64,000 nt of DNA from Micrasema longulum (taxonomy: Eukaryota; Arthropoda; Insecta; Trichoptera; Brachycentridae), in the NCBI GenBank assembly GCA_022494885.1, contig JAGVSM010003803.1:62001-126000 (forward strand), read 5' to 3'. Below, one piece after another: positions 9,642 through 20,873 of the stretch (the stretch's first letter is position 1; the number at the start of each line of letters is the position of its first letter). The position numbers and the translations under genes were made by a program. The notes beneath the pieces are model-generated. The model saw only the letters and a list, made by a program, of their open reading frames with translations. It did no database searches and was not told the origin of the DNA.

Positions 9642-9850
9642 CAAAAACAAATTACAAGAGAGATGGAGAACATTTTAGAGAAGGGAATATAGAAGTCCAA
9701 GTATTTACAAGGCTTATGACCTGTCATTGGCTAGTTTAAGTGACCACTTTATACACTGTAACATTAACCATTTAGCCTATGTTAAACATCAATATTTCTT
9801 CAATTCTTCCATCCGTTGATTTTAGTGAAGTTAAAGAGCTGAAACTATTA
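9642..9850 (-). mobile_element. Family M, copy 1 (3' half, -)
   Basis: Begins with the inverted tail (ACAAGAGAGATGGAGAACATT) and runs through the diagnostic GGCTTATGACCTGTCATTGG and AAAGAGCTGAAAC blocks. The element is reversed relative to the copy at 19433 and lacks its 5' half. Confidence 0.75.
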
Positions 9851-10139
9851 TTGTTTTATTTTTTTATATGGGAGTTGCTTTATTATTTACCTTGCTTATA
9901 ATATACAAGGTTAATATTTTAAAAAGTTAATTTTTATGCAATTAAATATCTTAAAATTTATCTTAACTGTTGGAATCAGGAGGGATATATTAATGTGGGC
10001 TAATCAGGAACTTCTCAGCATTTGCTCACGTGGAGAGGAGACCACTTAAAACTCTTCAAGAGAAGCCGGCCTGTTGGCAGTAGTCAACTGGTCTTTATTT
10101 AACTTTTATTGTTGCGAAGAGAGTCATCTGTTCGAATTA

Positions 10140-10525
10140 TTTTCCATACTAGGCAACGCCTAAAAACAAATTTCAAATTTTAAAACTTCTTGGACCAGTG
10201 GGTTTAATTACAATATTTTGAGTTTGTGCAAATGTTTGTGGACAAAATACTGGATTCCACCCCCTAGAGAGTCATTAAGATTAACGAATTACAACAGAGA
10301 TGGAAAACATTATTGAGAATTGGAAAATTGTTTTCAGGCGTTGCCCAGTAGGTGAATTAGTTCAGCAGGATGAATCTCACCCACGTGATAAAGGTTTTAG
10401 CTCCATTAGTTCACAAAAGTCAACAGATGGAAGAGTTGAGGAAATGTGGATATTTACACATGGGCAGAATGGTGGATGTTACACAGTGTGTAAAGTGGCC
10501 ACTTAAAGAAGGCCAATGTTGCAAG
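10140..10525 (+). mobile_element. Family M, copy 2, with inverted body segment
   Basis: A minus-sense body piece (CTAGGCAACGCCTAAAAACA) joins the outer segment (AATATTTTGAGTTTG, then CCCCCTAGAGAGTCATTAAG), an inverted tail (TTACAACAGAGATGG) and a plus-sense body (GGCGTTGCCCAGTAGG to GTGTAAAGTGGCCACTTAAA). The palindromic order matches copy 11 at 43689-44203. Confidence 0.75.
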
Positions 10526-10754
10526 AAATAAAGTTTTGATACTGCTTATCTCGATACTAGTAATCTCATCGTTTTTTGTTATCTCTAGTTGCGTATGTAT
10601 GGCATTGATGATTTTAAATCTAATTATCTTTTTTAATGAATGAAAATTGCAACATTATATTTTATTTGTTGCTTTACTGTGAGATAATTAAATTCCTTAT
10701 GTTATAATTGTTTTTTTTTATTTTTTAAATAAAAAATTTGCGTCATTATAAATA

Positions 10755-10898
10755 TTTAATTTTTAGGGCCATTTTCAATGAGTTGTAAATAACTCACTAT
10801 TAGAAAATGGGAATCAAGTTAGGGTAGAGTAGGGTTCGAACCACGGAACTTTGGTCCGTAAGTCCGAGACACTAGCCACAGGACCACAAGCTGATTAT
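10755..10898 (-). mobile_element. tRNA-derived SINE family B, copy 2
   Basis: Contains TAGAGTAGGGTTCGAACC, GAGACACTAGCCACAGGACC and the 3' body GAGTTGTAAATAACTC, matching the other B copies. Confidence 0.75.
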
Positions 10899-11034
10899 GG
10901 TATTTCTGAATTTGAATAAACATTTGTTTTGGGTATTATTTTCATTGCTTTGTGCCGTGGAATTATAATGTTTTTGATGTCTCTTTCATTACTGAAAAAA
11001 GTTTTATTATGCAACAAGCTATGGGGGTTAGCTA

Positions 11035-11090
11035 CATTTGGTACTTAAATTCAGTGCCCTATGCACCAACAGTTCGTATAAGGTGATGAT
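11035..11090 (+). mobile_element. SINE family C tail fragment
   Basis: AGTGCCCTATGCACCAACAG matches the 3' end of family C (compare 20125-20150). The head is absent. Confidence 0.5.
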
Positions 11091-13080
11091 ATATAATGTA
11101 TTTATTTATGTATTCGTTTTCTTTCTTTTACTTTTCCTATTTATTTTGCGTTTGAGAAGTACATTCCATATCTACAGAACCAAATGTACAGTACTCTACA
11201 ATAAATAAACTACTTTAATTGCCAGTCTAATCGGCTAACTTTGGCTTTGCGGAGCTTCGTCTTTGTCCGGACTACTGGACTCGTGCGACAGAAACAACGC
11301 TCTACAAAGTCGGCAGTCTTTTTCTTCAGCCCGATGTACTTTAAGAACTGCCGGGTATCAACTCCAAGTACGTTATCTTTAAATTTTAAAAAAATGCAAT
11401 AATTGTTATTTAATTGTCATTTAAAATTAATCATAAAATAAATTGGCAAAATATACGTCGAAAATATTGTAAAACAAATCTTTTTTGTGTAGGTAATAAT
11501 GGTTGCAAAATTGATTCATTAAAATGATTATCTACTAACTTATCGTCATAATGTTAATCAATTATTTGATTCAAAAGATACCCTGTTATCAATCAAGGCC
11601 GAATGCATGGATATATTAATAAATGGATAGGTACACATGTCTCAAAAACTGTCTTAACTCTTAGGGCTGTGCTACAAAATTCCTTCACACGCAGTGATGT
11701 AAAGTTGTGTTATCACAAGCGAAATATACAATTTGCTGAAGTACAGACATAGAAAAAAATCATCGAGACACACTGTTAAATAATTATTTTTCCATAATTC
11801 AATCAAAAGAGGTCTCTAAATTCAACATTGTCCCCTTTTCAGGACGAAATGGTTCATAAAGCGATTAATTTTTCTACCAGTTAGAGCATTCTTTTGTTTT
11901 ATGATAACATTAATAATAATTGGCTGATTTATATAGCGCCATTTTTGTGAAAAATCGCCTCAAAGGCGCTTTACAATTGTATACTTAAATTTGCATTCTA
12001 ACTAAGCTAAACTGACATATTATATTTTCTGATTTAATATTGAGGGTATAAACTAAAGAAATGAGATGCAAGTTGGGATTTGAACTGACTGAACGGACTG
12101 TCGATTATCTTTATTTATTTATTTAAAATTTTAAGTACAATGGAATAAGTAATTGGTTGGTAAAAACCATATCTTCCAGCCAACCAAAAACAAAACTGTC
12201 TGAAGAAGAGAGAGAAAAACCAAGCTTAATTAATTTTTAAAAAACGCTGTTTTTTAATGGGAAGATAAGGCTCGCACATAAATATTAACTTTTAAAAAAT
12301 ACATTATACCATACATATTAAAGGAAGAATAATGTGGAATCAGATATTGAGTTTGGAAGGAGAGAGAAAGAGGAACCAAGAAAAGAAAAGGGTGAAAATA
12401 TTTATTTTGAAAACCAACAAAATACAGGGAGCAATGTAATAAATTCATACATGTTGTTATAATACGTTTGTCACATTGTATTGTTGTTGACTGTTTGAAG
12501 AGAGTTTAAAATTCCTAAAAAAAAACTAATTTTTAAAAAATAACTCGAACTTTGAAAATAATTTGCAAAGAAATTGCGTATTTTTTTACTGGTTTACTGC
12601 AAGCAAACTTTGTATCGTAAACAAACTGCCCTGTTTGCATTTTTTGAAATTTATCATCCGTGGGAGTTGTTTCAAGTAGGAGCTGTTTCCTGTAAAAGCA
12701 TTTTTTTTAAATATCATTATCATTTTTGGTATGGTAAGTATACGTAAATGTTTTAATAATAATAACAGGAATCGTTTATTTCTGTTTTTTTTATGTAAAA
12801 AAATATATTTATAAGGTTTCAAAAATGTTTGATTTATTTTTAAAGTCTTTTTTACCACTCGCAACCGAAGTTATTTTAAAATAACGATAAATAACTCAAA
12901 ACTTATTTGTCAAAAAAATGATTTCGAAAGTTTTTAAATAACTCCGTAGGTTAGGTAATTATAATTAATTAAAAAAAAAAGTCTTATGAGAAAGGACTTA
13001 ACATATCATTAATTTTTCCAACACATCTCGTAATTATTTCATCCATATTTCATTTGATGAATGAATCATTTACATAATTT
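11091..13080. other. Intergenic DNA upstream of gene 1
   Basis: A segment at 11150-11380 (CTTTGGCTTTGCGGAGCTTC, GTCGGCAGTC) is less AT-rich and may be LTR debris. A possible hairpin lies at 11925-11985. The remainder is AT-rich with no open frame or repeat that I recognise. Confidence 0.4.
11925..11985 (+). repeat. Hairpin with TATAGCGCC and GGCGCTTTA arms
   Basis: GATTTATATAGCGCC (11935-11940 region) is followed after about 20 nt by AAGGCGCTTTACAATTG, which can pair through GCGCC/GGCGC. A degraded tRNA-like box B (TTGGGATTTGAACTGAC) follows at about 12070, suggesting a dispersed short element. Confidence 0.45.
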
Positions 13081-13081
13081 G

Positions 13082-13089
13082 TATAAAAG
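13082..13089 (+). promoter_or_regulatory. TATA box of gene 1
   Basis: TATAAAAG lies 78 bp before the ATG at 13160, so transcription should start near 13110-13115 and leave a leader of about 45-50 nt. Genes 2 and 3 have TATA boxes at nearly the same distance. Confidence 0.7.
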
Positions 13090-13159
13090 TATCAATCTTG
13101 AATTAATTACCCATAGTAACTTTATTAAATTAAAAGAAAAATTACTTATCACCGCAATA

Positions 13160-16100
13160 ATGAAAGGTAAGAATTTTTAGAAAAAATATATAATTTAGAA
13201 AAACATAAAAAATGCCGACACAGCAAATTTGATTTTCATACTTTTTCTTGAAAAAAATAACCAAATCGGTTCAATTTTGTGGTTCGGAAAACGGGACAAC
13301 GAATCCTCAATAATTTTCGATTTATGTTAGGCATAATTAGTCCAACGTGCAGTTGCCTTTTTTGTACAATATCGAGGAGACATCTGCGAGAAAGTGACAG
13401 AAAAACTATGTACGAATTCATCAAATTTATCTGTCACCGCATTTTCTCTGATGCAACCAAAGCAATAACTCTTGAGGATGTGCCATTTTGGAAATAGCGC
13501 CGAATTTGTTGAAAAATGTACCTGAAAAGTCGAACGACAAAAGCGCAACGTAAATTCTAGTCGAAGACGACGTTTGGAGGGTATAAGAAGCAAACTTTGA
13601 AATTTCCACCAAAAACGGAAAATTAGTAATTGATGCCAAAATAAATTCTGCATAAAAGTCTACTTATCTAAATAATAGCGTAATGCCGTCTCTAAATCTT
13701 GGCACATCACAGATTTCAATTATATTATTTTTTCTAAGTTTTTCGCAAATATCTCAGTAACTCCTTCAATGGAGATTTCTAAGTTTGCTTCTTTTACCAT
13801 TATTTGTCGAATATTATTTTTTAAAAAAGAAACGAACAATATTTTTCATTCATTCATTCATGTTTATTTTAGGAAACAATAAAAAAAACTCATTCCAAAT
13901 TTTAACAGACATTAATTTGTTTGAGTTTTCAATTTTTAATGTTGTATCACGCGAAAAAAAACACCTCTTACATATCTAGCCATAATCACCAAAACATCGT
14001 AAACGACAAACATAATGTTTTACGGGAAAATATTTTAGTGGGTATACGAGTATGTCGCTTCTTATAGATTTTGAAGAAGAGGAATTTTAAAGTTTAATGA
14101 GCCCAGAAAAATCTAAATTTTAGTTTACAAGCCTAATTCTAGTGTCAGTAGATGCATTGAACAATAATTTTTCCAAAATTTTCATCCAGATTTCCCTGAC
14201 AGATCATATTTTGCCACCTAAAACAGACGCCAAAATAAGATATGGTTGACATATCATATTTAGCCATTTAGTACAAAAACTGCACAGTAAATATGTTTGA
14301 CATACCATAATTAGCCATCTTTCAACATGCATGACATACCATCTTCAGAAATAGAGTAATGGTTGACACAACAAGATATGTATGATATTTCATATTTTGC
14401 TATCTAGAACAAAGACGGCAAGATTAAACATATAATAAATTGTCAATTATTACTCCATTTCTAAAGATAGTATTTCACGTCTGTTGTTAAGTGACATATC
14501 TCAAATTCATTGAAAATATTAAAAAACAAATAATTAAGTGACACGGCTAATTTTCTTTAAGCCTATTAAATATTTTCATTTCCATCGAGACAAATCTGTT
14601 GATATATATAATTTTTTTTAAAAATAAAAACCTTTATCAGCAAAAAAAAAATACATACATAAAAAAAATGGAACTCTAAAGGTTGAACTTGCTAAAAAAG
14701 AGTCTGGCTCTTGTGTTTACATAACTCAATATTCTCAAAAAAGTGAGATATTATATTAAGCCGTCTTTCCACTGATTTTGTCTTTTTTTAAAAATAAAAA
14801 TAAAAATCAGCTTTCTTATAATTTACCAAAATATTTCAATTTTGGTGGCTATTTTCAACGAGTTTTTACTCACTATTAGAAATTGGAAATCGAGTTGGGG
14901 TAGAGTAGGGTTCGAACCTCGGACCTGTGAGTCCGCAACACTAGCCGCAGGACCACAACCCTATTCTTTACTTTCCAAGGAAGTTACTTTTAGCCCTTAA
15001 TTTTTTCCTCAAAAAATAAACAGAAATATTCGTCGATAAAGTTTTTTTTTTGTCGGTTACGACATTTTGGCGATCATAGCTTGATATATTTAACTCTTCA
15101 TGCACGCATGCCGATTAATCTGACATAATTTTTAAATGAGGAACTTCAGCCTTACGGGAAATTGACTACAAAAAATGTTTTCTTGCGAGCGGTAAAAAAT
15201 AAAACATTTAATTGTACGCTGAAATTTCAGAAAAATGTACGAAAAAAATAATAATACATATTTTAATAAAAACGCACTACTTTGAATGACCAGTGAACCA
15301 GTGATGGTTCATATGAACCATCCAATGATTTGAGGGCATTGAAGGATATCCGGTTTGGTCGCCGTAAACGAACCAATCGGAAGAACTGTTACAGAACAAC
15401 CTCTGACGTCACACGCGGAGTTATTTCAGAAATTCAAAACTTTAAAAATCATGGCGCTGATAATACTATATATAAAAATAAAAATATAAAATAATTGGCT
15501 TAGTTTAATAAAAAAATTTAAAAAAGACACTGAACTTCCTCATTCATAGAAATTTTCATGTATTTTTTACAGCTACTTTCGTTGTGTCCCTTTTATTCGG
15601 ATTGGCTCTGGCGAATGTTCCCGAATGTCCCGAGCCCATCCCAGGCGGTAACGCTATCTCTCTCCCCAACAAGGACGACTGCTCTAAATTCTACCTTTGC
15701 TTCGACCTAGATCCAGTGTCTATGGACTGCTTCCCTGGACTCTGGTTCAACCCTGATATTGGAGTGAGTCCCGCCTTCTTTTCTTATTGTGTACCTGTAA
15801 TAGCGAACAAAATTGTACTAATCGAAATTACAGATCCATACTAATATTTGTACCTTATAGCTGAAATGCTGGAAGTCACATTTGGTAAATTATTCAGGAG
15901 AGCGGTTTAATTAATTTATTTTTAAATAAATTAAGGGGGATGTAAAATATATCAATACATGAAAAAAAAGCATTATAGTTAAAGCAAGGACGATAGAGAG
16001 AAGAGTGTTGTGCATAGTTAGTGCTACAGACTGGCAGATGGAATTAATACTTATTTCTTGTCACGCGAAAGGGGACATTAAGAATTAGTTTTGGAGAGTA

Positions 16101-17654
16101 GGTTAAAAGACTCTATTTTTTATTAATATCTCTACAGAGATGAGGTAGAATTTTTTCAAATTCAGGATTATGGATATTCGAGCGTTTACAGGGCTTATGA
16201 CCTGTCATTGGCTGGGTTAAGTAGCCACTTTACGTACTACAACATTCCCCATTCCGCTTATTAGCGAATATCGACACAGGTAACATTTTTGATTTTTGTA
16301 TATATGTTATTAAATGAGAAACCATTCACAAGCGTGTTGGAGCGCCATCTATGTATTGATATTGAAGTTAAAAGACTCTACTTTATTTTTTAATAATTGA
16401 TGTAAATAGCATAATTCAGATACAGTGCGTCTATTTTCAAGGGTAAAAAATCCATTTTGTTTGGCAGATTGGCTGTAAGTACAAAGCGTTTTATTGTTAT
16501 TATAATCTGGGTATTTAAAAAAAAATTCGTTGAACATTTTCAATCATTTCTATATATGTATATTATGATATATATGAGACAACTCTGCCTAAAAGAAGCG
16601 TTGATACACTTCTTCTGGTCGAACAATAAGAAGAGATCTCAGTATAATGATCGTACGAGGTTTCCTAGAGCACGAATTATGTCAAACCGAAAACCCGTAT
16701 GACTTTTGATCAGAGACACCTCTCTTCTGTCACACCGAGAGTGTTAAATATTTTAGAAAAGCAAATAAAGCTCTCAAGGATAAAACCTATTTTCAACAGC
16801 GGGGTTGAGGGCTGGATTTTCTTTAGCGGGATGGATTTAAGTAGGAAACTAATTAATGATTTTTCAAATAATCGAGTTTTTTCTTTCATTTTATTTTTTC
16901 ATATAAATCAAATGTTTGTCTTCGTTCTTCCCATATTAATGTTTTTATTATGTTTCTGATTTTGAATATTATTTGTTGTGACATGTTCTTTTAGTTAATT
17001 ATTTGATCCAACTCAACACAGGACTTTGGGTCCATGGAGTTGGAACTTCCGTCTCAAAAAATGTTATATTAATGAAAACTGTGAATCAATAATATTAATA
17101 AAAAAAATATTGCTAAAGAAATGCGATTGGTTTTTTTTATTAATATTTAAGAACTTATTTATTATTTAATATTAGTTTTTCTTGTATCGGTAACACCGAA
17201 CACGCGCCTATGTTCGGAGTAAATTGAAATGTCACAAATTGGAGCGCAAAGTTTACGACTCTTTCTAGAAATTCTTGTAAAAGTCTAAAGTTCCTTGATT
17301 TTATACCATTGGCTCCAGCGGAGTTAGCCACCATTTTTAATTATATTTATACCAGTAATAAATAAAGTAATTAAGTAAATCGTTGTAAAGTTACAGGTCA
17401 TAAAATTAGTAAACTTCAAGAGTTCGAAACAGAAAGATGGCTAAATTATACCGCTCACAATTCAGCAAAATATTTGTTCACAAAGTAGATGTGATCTAAT
17501 GTTTTTTATTGCATTTTTTTAGGTTTGCGACTATCCCAATCACATCCCAGAAGGAGTGTGTACACCACCAGTGGAAAAAACTACAACAGAAAATGTGCAA
17601 ACTACACCACAAGAAGTATCTACAACACCAGTAGATATACTAACAACTCAATAA
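13160..17654 (+). CDS. Gene 1: secreted single-domain chitin-binding (CBM14) protein
   Basis: Predicted three-exon gene of 109 codons: 13160-13166 (ATGAAAG, donor GTAAGA), 15573-15763 (acceptor TTTTTTACAG, donor GTGAGT) and 17523-17654 (acceptor TTTTTTTAG, stop TAA). Phases fit: phase 1 after exon 1 and phase 0 after exon 2. The protein starts MKATFVVSLLFGLALA, a clear signal peptide (1-16). One CBM14 domain follows with all six cysteines at 21, 39, 45, 55, 68 and 79, giving spacings of 17, 5, 9, 12 and 10, and the aromatic signature CSKFYLCF and GLWFNPDIGVCDYP. The last 29 residues are Thr/Pro-rich (TTENVQTTPQEVSTTP), a likely O-glycosylated tail. It should be exported and bind chitin in the peritrophic matrix, cuticle or another extracellular matrix; the tissue cannot be told. 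A possible ATTAAA poly(A) signal lies at 17813. The exons are firm; expression is inferred. Confidence 0.88.
14195..14420 (+). repeat. Degenerate tandem-like repeats in gene 1 intron 1
   Basis: Variants of TTGACATACCATAATTAGCC recur about every 60-70 bases (near 14244, 14300, 14328, 14372). The copies are diverged and no precise period can be set by eye. Confidence 0.4.
14835..14970 (-). mobile_element. tRNA-derived SINE family B, copy 3 (gene 1 intron 1)
   Basis: TAGAGTAGGGTTCGAACCTC, ACACTAGCCGCAGGACCACA and the body TCAACGAGTTTTTACTCAC match other B copies in reverse orientation. Confidence 0.78.
15130..15555 (+). repeat. Repeat family E, copy 1 (gene 1 intron 1)
   Basis: About 400 bp that align along most of their length with 38340-38760: CCTTACGGGAAATTG, TCCAATGATTTGAGGGC, GAAGGATATCCGG, CGTAAACGAACCAATCGGAA, and ACCTCTGACGTCACACGCGG, down to ACACTGAACTTCCTCATT. 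The palindromic octamer TGACGTCA is at 15404-15411. It ends about 20 nt before the exon 2 acceptor of gene 1. Confidence 0.75.
15905..16540 (-). mobile_element. LINE X 3' end, interrupted (gene 1 intron 2)
   Basis: Minus-strand copy of the X element at 29660-30330. The right part (16360-16540) encodes KTLCTYSQSAKQNGFFTLEN and ELCYLHQLLKNKVESF. The left part (15905-16110) encodes the terminal residues and the 3' UTR with the same A/T hairpin. A family M fragment separates them. Confidence 0.8.
16126..16364 (-). mobile_element. Family M copy 3 and flank, inside LINE X
   Basis: Contains the minus-sense M blocks TTACAGGGCTTATGACCTGT and TAAGTAGCCACTTTACG. The insert is bracketed by near-identical copies of GTTAAAAGACTCTATTTT (about 16108 and 16366), which lie at the same codon of LINE X and look like a target duplication. 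Confidence 0.65.
16541..17500. other. Gene 1 intron 2 sequence, no element recognised
   Basis: AT-rich intron sequence. Small open frames on + (16457-16959) have no recognisable domain. Confidence 0.4.
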
Positions 17655-18439
17655 CTCCTAGTTGAAGATAAGTAACAATCCCAGCGATCATGAAACATCA
17701 TGAATTGACGCGACTGTTTGAATTTTCCAAAAAGTTCAAGTTATCTTTGGCGGGAATATAGTAATTTCAAGTAAAACGAAATTACTAAACCAAAATGAGA
17801 TAAAATGTCCCAATTAAAATGTGTTTTAATTTATTGATAAAATTTACGAAAAACTGTATGTGTTTATTCAATCGTCCCCTTTATTTATTTCTATTGTAAT
17901 TATTATTATGTTCATTTTTTAAAAATTGACTATCAAACTAAACAAAAAAATCGTGCGCCCATAGAATTAAGAATAGTCCAGAAGGAGCGTAGAATCATAT
18001 TTGAATCCATCGGACTGTGTCCAATAATTCCTCCACTATGCCTGACTTTCGCCGCTCGCATTCGTGATGTCCCCGCGTAATGTTGCACGATGGAAAAAAA
18101 AATTAATTTTAACTCAAATGTAAGGTAAAAAAAGCAATCTGTTAACTTCTCTAAAATTTTATTATGCACGCGGAAATGTTGATTGGCACAACAGAGTAGA
18201 TAAGTAAGGGTCATTTAATGAGAGTAATTAAATGAATGAACTTTAAACTTAAAATATAAGACAATTTTTTTTTTATTTTTTATTATTATTTATTTTATTT
18301 AGTTCTATGATTAACATAGTCTTATTAACAACACTATATTTTCATCTATACTTATTCTAACATTATTTATCAGTATTATACACTATTATACACATAATAT
18401 CCTAATTTATAATATTCACTGTTTCATTTGTACATTTCA

Positions 18440-18655
18440 CTATTCACACTATATATTGAACTGTATTTATTTACGAGGAAAACAAAAAAACAAACTGACA
18501 CGAGCGTTGACTTAGAGATTACACACGCGTTGACTTATGGTTGCGATAGCTTAAGCATGTTCAATATTGTTCATTGTGATCGCTCAAATGCTAAGCATGT
18601 TTTTAAGCACGTCGATAGTTATTTGTGGTTGAGTTACTGGTATGTACGAAAAGGT
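18440..18655 (+). mobile_element. Family G right arm, copy 1
   Basis: TTATTTACGAGGAAAACAAA, ACGAGCGTTGACTTAGAGAT and GATAGTTATTTGTGG-TTGAGTTACTGG match 37550-37732 along their whole length. Only the right half of the element is present. Confidence 0.7.
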
Positions 18656-18769
18656 AAATAACAACGAAATTACATGATTCTCATGCATCAAATTTCAAGC
18701 ATGACTCATTAATTTTTCAAAATTAAAAAAAAAAAAAAAAAAAACTGGCAAACTTAATTTGCACCACAA

Positions 18770-18926
18770 CGAACCAGGAGGCCCAATAACAGGGGTGAAT
18801 TACATCACAGAATACCCAGGCTTGAGAAAAGTCACATTTGATTTTTTTTGTGTTCTCACCGGGAATCGAACCCGGAACCTTCCTTGTATGAGTCAAGCAT
18901 CTTAACCACTACACCACGGAGGCCGT
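18770..18926 (-). mobile_element. tRNA-derived SINE family D, copy 1
   Basis: Reverse copy: the head complement GGGAATCGAACCCGGAACCT and CACTACACCACGGAGGCCG, the body AAAAGTCACATTTGATTTTT and CAGAATACCCAGGCTTGAG. The sense copy lies at 63777-63955. Confidence 0.8.
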
Positions 18927-19177
18927 CTAATATGACTACTGAAAAAAATGACAAATATGAATCGCGTATTTTTGACAGATTAGCCGTCACGCCCGCTAGA
19001 TGACACCGCTTTCTTAGCTTACATGTTCATATTGTCTAGACACGCACCGTTGAGATGGCCGCCTTTTAACACTCACCGCATCACTAAATATTACGGCCGC
19101 TAGATAATGGCACCGCTTTCCAAGGAAACCATAGCTTTTCCAAGTAACTTAACTTAGGTTTTCTTAATGTTTTACAG

Positions 19178-19288
19178 GGTTGTGATTACCCGGTAAATGT
19201 TGAAGAGGGGGTGAGCAAATGTGATCAGTGTCGAGAGAAACAACCAGAAGAAAACATCCCCGGAAGGGAAAATGTTAATATTTTTTAA
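19178..19288 (+). pseudogene. Orphan CBM14 last exon
   Basis: After a good acceptor (TTCTTAATGTTTTACAG, AG at 19176-19177) a phase-0 frame reads GCDYPVNVEEGVSKCDQC and ends in TAA at 19286-19288, 36 codons. It matches the last exons of the cluster genes (VCDYPxNxPEGVC). It begins with Gly instead of Val, the Cys6 position is Ser with a Cys two residues later, and no matching signal-peptide exon lies between it and gene 1. It is phase-compatible with gene 1 exon 2, so it is either an alternative last exon of gene 1 or the relic of a lost paralogue. I lean to the relic. Confidence 0.6.
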
Positions 19289-19419
19289 TATTGTACATAG
19301 AGACAATAATCAATACTCCTTTCACTGCGAATTGCGATCATTTGATACGCGGAGGCTAGACAATAATCGGTCTTACACTCCAAATCTAGTTCGAGGGGAC
19401 AAATAGTTTTTAGTTCAAA

Positions 19420-19432
19420 TAATGTATAGGTT
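19420..19432 (+). repeat. Target-site duplication, left arm, M copy 4
   Basis: TAATGTATAGGTT, repeated exactly at 19802-19814 on the other side of the element. Confidence 0.8.
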
Positions 19433-19801
19433 AACAATATTTTGAGTTTGTCCAAATTTTTGATAAAACTCAAAATATTGTTGATAAATCCACCTGGTCC
19501 ATGAAGAAGTATAGAAATTGAAAAAATAACATTTTCAGGCGTTGCCTAGTATGTAGGTGAAATAATTATATTAGATGAATCTCACCCGCATAAATAAAGG
19601 TTTCAGCTCTTTAACTTCACAAACATCAACAGATGAAAAAATTGAAGGAAAATAGATGTTCAAATATGGGCAGAATGGTGAATGTTACACAGTGTGTAAA
19701 GTGGCCACTTAAACAAGCCATTGACAGGTCATAAGCCTTGTAGATACCTAGACTTCTATATTACCTTCTCTTAAATGTTCTTAATCTCTTTTGTAATATG
19801 T
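19433..19801 (+). mobile_element. Family M, copy 4 (defines + orientation)
   Basis: Complete short copy between 13-bp target duplications. It starts AACAATATTTTGAGTTTGTC, then an inverted copy of that (AAACTCAAAATATTGTTG), then the body GGCGTTGCCTAGTATG, ATGAATCTCACCC, GGGCAGAATGGTGAATGTTA and GTGTAAAGTGGCCACTTAAA, and ends CTCTTTTGTAATATG. No coding frame. Confidence 0.85.
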
Positions 19802-19904
19802 TAATGTATAGGTTCTAACATGAAAAAAATAAATCATTTTTATAATATACAATTCTGTTTATTGAAGAAAAAACGTGTGTTCAACATTATTCATGTTTTT
19901 TGCT

Positions 19905-20170
19905 GTCGGCCTCGTGGTGTAATGATCAGCGCGTTTTTCTACCATGCAAGAGGTCTCGGGCTCGATTCCCGACATGGTTGATATGAAATATCAAATAAAA
20001 ATGGTGTCTTTGTACTAAAATATTTCATAGCCCCTGGACTGACGACACCTGAAGCGTAAGACTGATCATCTTACCTTCATGTAACAAAAATGATCGAAAT
20101 ACGCTGCGATTGGTGTTATAATACAGTGCCCTATGCACCATTAGGTGCGGAAAGGGAATAATAATGATAA
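19905..20170 (+). mobile_element. tRNA-derived SINE family C, copy 2
   Basis: Sense copy. Box A region GGCCTCGTGGTGTAATGATC, box B CTCGATTCCCGACATGG, body CCCTGGACTGACGACACC and AGACTGATCATCTTACC, then the 3' end GCCCTATGCACCATTAGGTG and an AAT microsatellite (20155-20182). Confidence 0.82.
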
Positions 20171-20560
20171 TAATAATAATCATAGTTTATTAACAAAATA
20201 ACAATTACTTTATCTACTACACACACACTTAGGTAATAGATTTCTCTGGATCATGTCTAGTCTGCCTAACTAGGTACAACCTGTTTTAAGGCAGACATTT
20301 TTGTGCAAAAATAAACTTTAATATTACTATCTACTAGTTGATTTACTATACAGTTATACAATATTAATTTTTACCATTTATTTTTTACGAATGTATTTTG
20401 AGTAAATTTTTCGATTTTTCTCGACCTAAACCCAGGAACCAATTTTTTTCAATTGTTTAAATTGAATCCAGGTCACGGTTTTACAATGTTGATAATGATG
20501 AAAATGATGTTGTTGGATTTATTTAAATAAAAAATGATCATCTTTAAACATATGTATATT

Positions 20561-20873
20561 AACAATAGTTTGAGTTTGTCCAAATTTTTGTAGACGAGGA
20601 CTGTATTTAACTCCCCGGGGAGCTGTTTATATTATTATATTACGACAGAGATAAAGAACATTTAAGAGAAGGTAATATAGTAGTCTAGGCATATACTGGG
20701 CTTTGTAAGAATTGAACGAATATAAATGTTCAAATATGGGCAGAATGGTGAATGTTACACAGTGTGTAAAGTGGCCACTTAAACCAGCCATTGACAGGTC
20801 ATAAGCCCTGTAGATGCCTAGAATTCTATATTACCTTCTCTTTAATATTCTTCATCTCTGTTGTAATATGTTA
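20561..20873 (+). mobile_element. Family M, copy 5
   Basis: Flanked by the direct repeat ATATGTATATT (20550-20560 and 20874-20884). It starts AACAATAGTTTGAG and contains long inverted arms: CAGAGATAAAGAACATTTAA with GTCTAGGCAT on the left, and the complement at the right end (ATGCCTAGAATTC to CTGTTGTAATATG). Confidence 0.8.

Noticed and set aside
13327..13653. Minus-strand frame rich in Arg and Phe in gene 1 intron 1
   Set aside because: No domain, overlapping frames on both strands, and no splice signals; probably chance or old repeat.
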